A DNA stretch of 64,000 nt from Montifringilla adamsi (lineage: Eukaryota; Chordata; Aves; Passeriformes; Passeridae): assembly GCA_017590115.1 (NCBI GenBank), contig JAGGNK010011225.1:311387-375386 (forward strand). Reading direction: 5' to 3'. The notes beneath the pieces are model-generated. The model did not search any database. It saw nothing but the letters and a program-made list of their open reading frames with translations, and was not told the DNA's origin. Both the position numbers and the translations under genes were made by a program. How positions within the stretch are numbered: the stretch's first letter is position 1; each line of letters opens with the position of its first letter. Shown piece by piece: positions 41,001-53,000 of the stretch.

Positions 41001-44000
41001 GACTGATGAAAAACAAAGGAAGAAATACGTAATTAGGAATGGAAAATGGTCATGACAACCTAACATTGAGGAAATAAAGCCCAATTAGCTAACTTAACAT
41101 GTAGGACCACAGTCAGATGTCAATCTTGGTTCTCCAGGCCTCTTCACATTTTATTGCTACTTTTGACATGTTCTTCAAGTTCTATTTTCGAAACTGACCT
41201 TAAAATAATGGTCTTTTGAAGGGTGGAACTCAAGGCTGAATGTTATCTCCAATTTTCAATTCTGTTCTTCAAATCTGACTGTCTTTCAATGTACTAAGCA
41301 GCCACTATACATTTTCTACTCTAAATTCTGCTTGCAGCCGAGCTTTAAAACTGTTGCATGTGCTGACTACAAAAAACAATTCTCCACACGTCTACAGGGC
41401 AACAAAAACTCTCGTTTGGATGCACAGGAGGAAGGAGGAAAAAAAAAAATGCCAAAACACAGAGGGAAATGTCTAACTTTTGGGAAGTTCGAAAGTTAAA
41501 TTTTACAGTGATTTCTATCTACTTGTTTACATCAGGCTACACTTAAATCAGAGACTCACAAAATAGTTTTGAATACTTCAGGATTTGTGCTAGATAATCC
41601 AATGAAATACCTATGAATATCCCAGCACCTTGGTGCACAGCTATAGTAAGGTCTACAATTATTTTCAAAAGCATGTGGCATTTCTCCTACTTCTCTCACC
41701 CTAATTTAAAAATTATGTGTATACTATGGAACATTAACTATGGAGAGAGAGCATCTCTTCTGCACTGAGAAACAAGCCTGATTCAGGGAGAGAAGGCCTG
41801 GGGTAGATAATGTTCTTAACAGTCCTTTATCTCATCAGTCCTGATTTCCTCCACTAAACAAAACGTAACAAACTTGTCTCTGCCTAAAACTTTGCAATGT
41901 ATTCCTCTCCTACCCATGGCCCTCAAAAATACCATTCTCACTACACTGACTTGAAGTGCATCTGTTCCAGTTTGGTAATGTAGAAGTGCAGAAAAAGAAG
42001 AAACCAAAATTCCTTTTTGATACTAACAAAATGTTCCAAATGTTTTCACTTAAGTATGCACCATCTCACTTCAAATTCTGAACAACTTATTCAAATTCAA
42101 AAAGTTGTAAACAGCAGTTTTTTCTTCTTTTTGTGATGAAGGGGTGTACTCTAGTAGATAATAGGGTTATCATCATAGGGTTATCATCATAGTGTGCATA
42201 AGATTAGGGGGTTTTATAATCAATTTGAATTCATAATATATTTCTAAATTACCTACCCAGTCAGAATATAAGAATCTGCTGTGATGCCAGTTTCACAGAT
42301 GAAAGAAATTAAATAAAGATGCTTTTGTGAAAAAAAGAAATGTAATACTGAATCAGGCAAGAAAATAAAACAGCTAGTGGTATTGGGAAAGAACACCTCA
42401 AATACTAGCTCCTTAGATTACTTACTTTCAGAGAAACATTGTTTCAATGCTATTATTTCAGACAATTATTTTACATCCATAGTAGTGCCTAATGTTCTAG
42501 CTTCATCCCAGTTAGTTCAATCCCACAGTAGCTCCCAGTCAGTGTGCATCCTCCAACTCTCCCCTTTCCACCCCAATATTCCTTGATGTCTTCTACATCA
42601 CCTATTGTTGTGGCAAAGAGCAGTGGAAGTTATGGCTGGTTCCATGTTCCATAGGCTGACTAGGGTAGACTGAGGGGAGAAGAGTTACTGAAACATTCCT
42701 CTGGGCCACTCTTCTCTTTACATATTCACAGAAGTAATTTCTTCAAACTTTTAAGAGCTAAATAATTAGGATTGTTTCCCTGCTAAAGGAAAGAATTTAT
42801 ATGACTGGCAGCATAACTGCAACAGTCAAGTCTCACAGGAAATTGGACAATACCCGTAAGCCTTATGTAACTGCAACTCACTCTTTCCTCTTCTGCCAAT
42901 CAGTGCCAGCAGTAACTGAGAAATACTACAAAAACATTCTGCCCTCTCTAATAAAGTCAACTTTATGCACTTTTTATGTCAGAGATACATCTTCATTCTA
43001 TACAAATAAAATGAAATTCCAAGACAACATGGAGTTAATTTATGGGATTTATACATTATCCTGAGTTGCTTCTCTGCATTCTGCTCCTCCATATTTCAAC
43101 CAATTTTAGTCCACAGCATTTCAAACTTTACAGTTTGGCAGTGGAAAAACTTTACCTACTACATATTAGATTAATACAATATTCTTTACTTTCGGCAGAA
43201 CTGAAAAACATCACAACTGCTTCAATCAAATGCAAAAGTCAATGTACTCCGACTATCCCTTTAGTTTACAATAAAGTTTTAAGGCAAGTGTAAGAACCAC
43301 TTTACACACTTAACAGGTGTGGTGGTGAGTACTCCCTGAAACTTCCATTTCTTCCTGGCCAAGAAATATTCTCAGCAACAACAACAGCTGTGGGATACAT
43401 TGTTTTCTCACTGCTGCTAAAACTGCATCAACTGCTCTTACATCACACTGCCCAGAATAACTACTCATACAAGCTCCAACTGACAGTCAAAGAGAGCTGG
43501 TGTTTCAACATGTTGTCCTCAGCCTCAACTCACTTTCCAAGTTGTTCTCTCCACTCTGCAGATACATGTACCATATCCCAACCAATGAGAGGAATTCAGG
43601 TATGAAAAAAATAACCCAACTTCCTAACACATTTTGAAATAAGGTGCCAAGGGAAAAATTAAACTACAGTTGCTACTACCTGAAAGGAAACATTACCCAA
43701 AGTTCTGTATTAATCAATGAGCTTTAACAGAAAGATACAGAGTTACCTAAGTCTTCATCTTTTCTCTTGACCTACTGCACCATGAAGTGGCCTACTATTC
43801 TCTAAGTTTTTTAGGAATAAGGATTAGCTAGTTTTATTTTAAAAGTCTGGATATATTGAAGGTTGAATTCCCCAGGTTTACTATATGAAGACATTAGTGT
43901 AACTGTGGTGCTTTGGTGGTTTTGATTTGTAAAATTCAGCTTCACTGTGAGTCCTACTGAAGAGTATTCCCACCCTCTACATTTAGCCTTAGCTGAAGAG

Positions 44001-47000
44001 ATGGATGTTGTCAGCAACATCACAATAAACCCTGTGACTAGTTTAGTACCACCATTACAGAAGATCATAATTAATTTAAATTAAGAAAACAGAATAGCTT
44101 TGGTTCCCAATTAAAGCAGTTAAACTACTAACTTCTTCATTTTGATTCATTAGCTCAATTTTGACAACAAAATTATTAAAACTAAAAATTATTCTGATCT
44201 GATGAAAAATTCGTATGTATTCTTGAATGTTCTTATTATTTCCGTGACGTTTTACCCATAACTGATGGGCTTAGTAGTAGACAAATTTCAATTAAAGCTC
44301 TGGGCTTAAAGAAAAAAATAAAAAACCCATAACAAAACCCAAAAAGCAACAACAAAAGCCAAACAAACAAAAAACCCACATGGAAAAGTGCACTGTTCTC
44401 ATACACTACCAAATGTCGATTGAAAACTAGGAATATTTCACTCTTAATAATGCTTTTTCAAACGCAAACAGGTTTTAGTCATGAAGATGGCACCTATACT
44501 TCCTAATCACTTTGTGCAAGTTAACATTTCTTACTTTCCCTTATGCCGACTTTAAATACAACATAAAAGGCCATACATTATTTCACTAATAGGCTCTGAC
44601 AGTATTTGCTACCTCAGACCACTATGTAAGATGATTCATTATTTTCCTATGTAAATGTGGGAACAGTGAGATATCACCACTCTGTCAAAAATCCACAGTA
44701 ACTGGATGCATATTTTCTTTAAATGCCACCTCACAGCTACTCGCTGTCCACCTGAAGACTTTCCTTGTTGTGTACATTCAAATTCCCAAAAAGGTATCAG
44801 CTCTGTTTACAACAGCATGAGTGCCACTATGTTCTACACTGGATATTACACAAATTTCTTAGTCTATGTAACACTGCAGTGGTTTTGAGTGAAAACATCA
44901 GAAGTCGGCTGTGGAATAAAATCTGTTTTGCGCTGTTTCAGCAAGGCTGAGAAAAAGCAGGCTGATGTTCTAGCCATTTTTTTTCTTTATTCTGTCAGAG
45001 ATTTCTACAAGCAGTTCTCACAGCCCTTCCAATCAACCAGGCAAATTATCAAAAATGCAGCAAATGAATGTAACTACCGTTATAGGTCATAGTAAAGTAC
45101 AACTTGAGCATGGTGCTTCCTTTTAACTTCACATAGAAGCTTGTTAGCCAAAAACCCCCTTATTTATAAGTTTATAGATCTTAGTGATAACAGAAAAATT
45201 AAAATAAATTTAAAAAATTAAACTCTAAAAGTTGTAAAACAACTTTTGAGTATTAACCCAACAACACAGGCCTTAATGTGGACACTATTTACAGAGAACT
45301 CTAAGGAACAGTGGTGTTGAGTCAACTGCAATTATCTTCAAATTCACATGGGCTTATTTTAATATTAAATGAAACTACAAGAAGACATTAGCTAAAGCAA
45401 CATATTTTGATTCAGCTTTTTCATACAAGTCATCTCAAACTGTGAAGCAGAGCTTTCCAACACTCTCCCTTCCGTCTCCCTTTTCATCCTTAACATTAAG
45501 GGTTTTTTGAAACTAGATTATGAATATTTCCTTAGTAATTCCAATGCAGAAAGACTAATGTTTAGTCTGCCTAGAATGACTACCTACCATTCAGTATGGT
45601 CTTATGTTCCTATTTAGAGTTTATAGCTGCTTCAACAAATAATTTCAAAAGCTTCTAATTGTGGGAGGGATACAACCAGGGTTTACACCTCTACTTTGTA
45701 TTCAAAATACAGATTTAAAAATCTTTAAATTTATTAAGTTCAGCAACACAAACATCACACTTTTAACAAAAATATTTAAACAACAGCATTACTGTTGGAA
45801 ATTCAGGCTTGCAGAAAAGGTAGTTTGAACTTGAAAAATCTCACTGCTACTACCAACATAAACAGGCACTACTGTATCAGTATTTCCTACATAATTTTCT
45901 TATATCCAGGTTTTCTTTTTAGTCCAGCAAACTCCTGATCAAAGCGAAGGAAATATCTACTGCAGAATACACTACAGAAAAGTCACTTGCTAATCTACAG
46001 CTATCCTTAAAAAAACTTAAGTTAGAGCACTGATTGTTCTCTTTACAATTTCCCATCATCTCAGATGTTTGCACAAGGTTTTACATACCTGCAAAACTTG
46101 TTCTTCTGAGGATGACACAAATAGATCCATTCATTTTGGTTAACAGTATGAAGTTTTTGGCTGGCAATAGCCAGGAACATTCTGGCTAGAAGTCTCACAA
46201 ACAAACAGCAAGTTCCACCTAGGCAAGCCAGGATTTATATGCAAATATGTGGCAAGTCAATTTAAAAGGAGGAAGCCTTCAAGTGTTTCTGCTGCTCTGC
46301 ATGACAACATTGAGCTGTGAAGTCTAATCTTTCAGGTACAAACTGAGTAGCTCTATACTATGATATCTGAGGCTGCAGTCAGTAAGTCACTTCATGAAAG
46401 AAGTATATTTATTGCTCAAGTACAGAGAGGTTATAAGTTTGTTATGAAAGCAGGTCAAATTAGCATTATTCTTACAGAATGGCTGTAACACAAGGGAACA
46501 AAATGCACTGACCATTTGACTTTGCTTTGTTTTATTTGACATAAGGGCTGCTGTTCTACACTAGTCTTGCAAATTACTTCTACAAAACTGTACAAGTTTA
46601 TCTTCCGTCACTGAAAAAAGTGCTTACAGAAGGTAAGAAACCACATCTGAAAGAGAGGTCAGCAACCTGGAAAAACACTTAGCAAGCCTACTACCACTGC
46701 AGGTAAGAGATGCAACCCTATGTCTTATTTTAAACATCCCCTCACCTTAACTTCTAACTAAATAAACCTTAAGGAGAAATTACTATTTCAGTGATCACTT
46801 AATTCTCCCCAGTCACCTTTGGGTAGATAATCCAAACTACTGATCTTACTGAAATTTAGTTTTGGTTTTTACAAAACACAACCCCAGTGCTGGTATTCAG
46901 TAAAAGATTTGCACTGTGAAACTCTAATAAAGCATTTACACCACACAAACTCTCTCAAGTGCCCATTCAAATGGCCAACTTATAAGCAAGGGATTTCAAC

Positions 47001-50000
47001 CAATGTACGCAAATATCTAAGCATAGCAGCCTGTTTTTCTGAATTACATTTCATTTCGTATACAGCAGGATAGGGAGAGCTAGAACATAAAGAATACACC
47101 CATTAGAGATCTTTACCCTACATTTCTTTCCTGATGGTGAAGAGCTACATACATTTATCTGAAAAGCAGTGCAACTTACTTGGAACTGGGCCACTAGAGA
47201 AAGAAAGTCATTTCAGTGAAGGCTCTCCCCCATTTGTTATAAAAAGAAGAGATCCAGAGTCATGTTCTCCTCAGCCCAAGAATATGTGCCTCAACGCAAA
47301 AGATTTCCTTCAGTAGAAGTCATATAGTACCTGAACTGGAAGCTCTGCCAAGTCAGCTTCAATTTTTGAAGCTGCCATCTTGAAAAATGAATACAATGCT
47401 TCATCATGTCAAGAGATCACACAACAGAATCTGTTTGTACCACTATCAGGTACTATTTCTGTTACCAAGTATGTATCAGAAGATCTTATAACAGTCCTAG
47501 TGGGTTTGGATGAACCTTATTGACCACTTCCTGATACTTTCCAGTTACCAGTTCTGTAATCACTGTACTGTTAATCCTCAGCTCCAAATCCAAAACAACT
47601 TGAGTTACTGTGCTGCTGCCACATTTATGGAGTTGTAGATCACCTTCACTGCTGCAAATTCCACCCCATAACAAAAGGGAATGTAGGGCTCATCCTACAA
47701 ACCAACCTTCAAGCAAAGCTCAGTAAAATAATTTAGGTGCTCAACTGCAAGGTTATGAAGAAATTAATCCCAATCACCAGAAGTGGACTTGAAAAATACA
47801 AAGCATAATGGAATATATTACCCTAAGCACTCTGTCACTGAGCAAAAAAAGCTGACATACTAACATACTAAGGATGAACAAGGGGTTTAAAGGAAAAAAA
47901 AAAAGCCAGTAAGGAAAGCACTACACCCTGTGATAACATGAAGGCTATGGTGAAGGGCAACAGTAGACAATAGTACCAACCCAGTTTGGTATTGTAAAAC
48001 AAAACTTAAGGATAAGAGGCCTGTTATATCACTGCCAGCCCTAAACTGTTTGCTTAATATTTTTGTCTACATTTGAAACCATTAAGTGTGAACTGAGCAG
48101 GGAAAAAAAAAAAAAAGTCATTGAAATCCAGAGCTAAAGTCAAGGGTAACTGCTTGCTGTGTATCTGTAAAATTCCAAGACAAAATGAAAACCTTTAGGA
48201 AGATAAGTCAAGCTATATGGAGCCATAAAAGATCAATCATGAAATAAATGTGCATTGAACATACCATATTCTCTCAACATGCTAAGAAATCATAATTAAA
48301 ACTAGATGTGTAAGTGTAAGAATATGAATACTGCTTACAGAGCTGCAGAAAATCAGAAATGCAAGACTGTAGCCATGATATTATGAAAAATCCTCTGCTG
48401 GGATTTTTCCTCTCCTGAGAAGCTGAGGAACCTCAGGAGAGAAATGTAAACAATTACTATCTGCTGCTGTGGAATGCAACAGGTGCATCCATGATTGGTC
48501 CATGTAGATTGTTTTCCATTGATGACCAATCACAGCTACCTGTGCCAAGGCTGTGAGCAGTCACAGGATTTTGTTATTGTATTCTGTTCTATTCTTGTTG
48601 AGCCTTCTGATCTCTCTGTTTTCTCTGTTTTTTAGAGTAGTCTTAATGCAGCATTTTAATATAATATTTAACATAATAAATCAGCCTTCTGAAATGGAGT
48701 CAAGCCTCGTGTCTCCACTACACGCGGAGAGTCAGCAACACAAGACAGCACCATTAAGTGTTTTAATTAAATGCAAACTGATAAATGAGAGCAGGCTTCC
48801 ACGAGTAGCACTTCCCTCACAAAACTTTGAATCTAGTGACAAGATATTACCAAATTTAAAGTGGTAAACTGATAGAAGCATGCAAGAAACTGTATATCCA
48901 CTATATGCTAAGTGTAACAATACTACATCTTTCCATAAGGTCAAAATGAAGGTGAGATGGTGTCTTGTGATCCCTACTCACACCTGTTCATAAGTCACGT
49001 AAGATGTCCAACTATTAAAACTTTTATTTGAAATTTAGTAAGAGACTAATCAGAGACTAATCACTCTATAATCCAGGAGACTGTAGGAGGGAGAGGTAAA
49101 CACAAAGAAACATGAGAGAACAATAAATCAAGTACTTGTTCATGTCACTTTTAAGGCCATATTAATTCTAAAATAACAGGACAGCCTAATCAAAAGGACA
49201 TGAGCCAAACTGATAACCCAGATATGGGTAACAATTTATGTACCCAATTCCTTGTTCCTGTAGAACATAAAAATCTCATTTTATCCTTCAGTGACACCAA
49301 GAGACCAACCAGTATTTTTGTTCAAAAACTAGGGGATGGGCAGGTAGATAGGAGGGAGAAATAACACAGAGGGAAAGAGGGGAAAAGTCAACCAAAGTAG
49401 TAGAAAACAGGAACGGTATTAGTCATCAAAGGCTTCAGAAAAAAAGTGTTCCACAAAAATATTTCTGTAAAATTTCCATTTTCTCTAACAGACAGAATGC
49501 TGCTTAGATAGAAATCCTAGCTGGAGCCACAGTACTCTGAACCTTAAATATTTATACTGCTTTAAAACTACAAAAAGTGAAGGGAACAGACTCCTTAGTA
49601 CGATCCTAAATTTGAGGGGAGTTCTAAAGGGGCCTAAGTGCAACTATAAAGCTCACCTTCTCTGTTACCTAATAAAGTGAAAGTTTTTCTATTGTGCTTG
49701 TAAAGGAAAAGTCCTACATTCATCACTTCTCATTTCTGATCATGTAAACCCAACAGTGTAAGGTAAAAAGCAAAAGGCTGAAAAGTCTTGTTTTCACAGC
49801 TTTCTTCTTTTGGAAATGGCAGGTTCACTGCAAGCAATCCCCCAACTTCTGCCTTGGGAATTTTGAATTATTTCACTGAAAGAATGTGAGAGTTTTAGGA
49901 ACAACCATGTGAAAACTTTAGTCTTCAGGAAAAAGAAATGACACTGGATAAATACTTATCCATCTCAGGCATAAACTCAGTAATGCTTGTGAGAATATAG

Positions 50001-53000
50001 ATGAAAATAGCAGAGATTTGGTATGAGTAGTTACAGAGTTCTTCCTCCTCACGTTTTCAAAAACAACAGACAATGCAAGATTTTGATTCTTAAATTTATT
50101 TTTAGCAGGATGTGTTTACTAATGGATGGTGATCATTAGAAGATAGGTCCATGTCCACCACCTGCAACAGAAGCTAGACAGAAGTTAAAGAAAACAATTT
50201 AAGAGTTAAAGATGACACTACTTACCCCAAACATACTTAAGAAAGTCACCTACTGAGCAGTACAGTTAGCTTTTGATGCAGACATAACATTATTTACTTG
50301 TTATCAAAATTTCCTGTCAAGATTTAGCACATACATTACCTTAATTTGATGGGAATCACGCACTTCTGTTTCAGAAATAACTATTAGAGAGACTCTTATT
50401 CTTACAAAATTAAGAAAGATGGAAAGACTGGTTATGCAAAATTACTTACCTGTAAATTATCTTTAGAAGATAAAAGATCTGCAAATTTAGGTCTAAAGCT
50501 TCTACCTAATGCTAAAAGCTACTGACAACTCTTTGGGAATGCCAATTCAAATTGTTAAATAAAGTTAACATCAGGTAATATTTCTAGACTCAACTAAGAA
50601 TACATCCACTTGTTCCTTACTTTACCTGTTTGGTAGGGTAAGGAATCAGTAAGGTAGGATCTCAGCATTATACTCACAGATTGGTGACAGTAATTCAGGA
50701 AGAAATAAAGACTTTCTGTTACAACTGAGAGGTTATGTTATACTCAGGAAAGTATCAATAGCCAGAAGTCGAACACCAGAAACAAGCTTGTCTGGAACAA
50801 ATTAATTTCACCAGAAATGAAACTTGAAAAGCAAAACCTAGGGACAGACAGTTCAGGGAAATACATTCTCAAAGAATACGTGACAGGCTCTCTCCCAGTG
50901 CTATTTATAATGAGAAGCCAAGAAGCAAGGTTCAATTTGAGCCATGGAATTTCCCAAATCGCTAAAAACAGGGAGTCCTTGTTTCATCTCCATTTCTTAA
51001 TCACCAAAATAAATCCTACATGTGCTAAGTCAGCAAGCCCTACAGACAACACCACTAAGACATCCTAATCTTACATTTCAAAACTTCAGAATGTTTATCA
51101 GCCTTTACTTCCCAAACAAAAAAGCACTACTGATAGTGAGCATGAAGTCACTTTACTCATCACTAGTTTAGAAACTTCATTTTAAGGTTCTTGTTTTTTG
51201 AAATCTCCTGGCTCAAAGGCCTTTATTAGTAACTGGGTTAACACCATCCTAGCTTGTAGATCTGCATTAGGAAATCATATTTATGCCATACTAATCAGCC
51301 TAAAAACATTCTTACAGTGTAGTTCAACATCCTAGGACTTCACCAGTTTTAAACAAGCTGCTACAGACACTGAGGACTCTCTCTTACTTTTTAAAGACCG
51401 ACCTCAAACTAGTCCAAAAATGAAAATTATACTACATTAGAATTAAATTCTTTAGCAGTCTAAATAATTCAGCCAAGAAACCATGTGAAAGACCATAACA
51501 GCCCAGTAATATGCAATTGCTTTCTCTCAGAATTATTAATTCTCTGATCTAGCAATATTGGGAAATTACACTGGTTTGTATTTGTTGAAAACAACCAACA
51601 AGGGTAGAAGATGTTCACAGTTGTGCTACTATTTAATATTCTTTTAAACTAAACTCTCCTGTTTTACAGAAGAGTAAATCTGTCTGAAGGACTAAGTCAC
51701 TGCCTTACTGTCACTAACTCACTAACCCGGCAGTCTACCATAACTACACAGGATGCAACTGCTAGTAATGAGCTACATAAACAAGTCAGTGCCTCTAGAC
51801 AACCAGCCCTTCAATGAAATTGTGGGAACTCGTCCTTCAAACCCATTACACAGGCACAGGGAAGGTAGGGCATGTGATGAAAAGCTTAAGGCTTCCTGTT
51901 CTTTTATCTTCCAGGTTCCATTATGCAGTTGGATCAGTTGCTATTGAAATCAGCACTACTGTGCATACCATCTATCTTACATGAAGCTGGTTGATATTCT
52001 TCCCACAGGATTAACACAGTAAGGTTGACAGGAAGAACCTTCATCAATTGCTTTTCTGTGAGGCACAGAGGAAAGGAAGGAAGTCAGGAAATAAGAGTAG
52101 GCTAGGAATGACACAACTGATCTGAATGATGACTTCAAATACATTATGAACAGCATTTTCAAGAAAAAAAAAGCACAACAAAATCTGAATCTAAGTTATG
52201 AAGATAAAGGTAAATAAACCACTAGGGAAAGCAAATGTTCTTGACAGGCATATATGATGAAACCTGAAGAGTAATTAATGTTGGGACCATATGCTGCAGT
52301 TACCTGGAATAAAATTCTTATCCTTTAGCAAATACATAACTAAGACTTACAAAAATGAATTAAAAGAGCGTGGAAAGAAAATGACACTATGAAGAATTAA
52401 GTTTGTAACACCAGGGATAAGACTTCCTATCTGCACTACTAAAACTAAGTCTGTAGGTATAACCAAGATTGAAAAGCAGAAAGAGCTGGTTTAGTAGGTT
52501 TAGAACATAAGAATCAAACAATGCGTTACTAACATGCTGGAAGCAAAGACACAACAGTGGCAATAAAATATTTATCTTTGGAGAGAAAAGTTGTTCAGGC
52601 TAACTAAAAACATTTGCAAGAACAAGCTTTAGTGAAGAAGAGACTAAAACAAAACATTACGCACTTCCAGCTTATGTTCTTTCTCTGCAAGGAACTCTTT
52701 TTGACATCGGAGAAAGTCTGATAACATTCGAGTTAGCTGTTTTCTATCATCTATTTCAGCTGCCAACCTGCCATTGTAATCCGCCAGCAACATACATGCA
52801 TCATCTACCATTTTGGAAAGTTGCTCTCCAGATTCCTTATCTAAAAAGCAAGCAGAGAAAAACAGGTAAAGTGTGATTCCACTATGTACCATTAAGTTCT
52901 TAGAAGAGCATTTTGGTTACCAGCCCCCCAACCCTCACCTGTTATTCTGTCTAACAGGGACACATCCTGGACCTCTATAGGCAAGGAAGCTATTCTCTGG

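Larger units (their letters stand above)
26094..52664 (-). other. RPRD1A: RPRD1A intron 6 (26.6 kb)
   Basis: This is the largest gene-internal stretch in the window. It is AT-rich and contains two CR1 fragments, a solo LTR, several A-rich simple repeats, short tandem duplications and the candidate alternative terminal exon at 50.1 kb, all listed separately. The scattered open frames of 60-100 codons show no family resemblance. Confidence 0.85.

Noticed and set aside
48553..48867. 104-codon frame starting inside the solo LTR
   Set aside because: It crosses the LTR border into intron sequence and is not a viral gene. No gag, pol or env relic is present.
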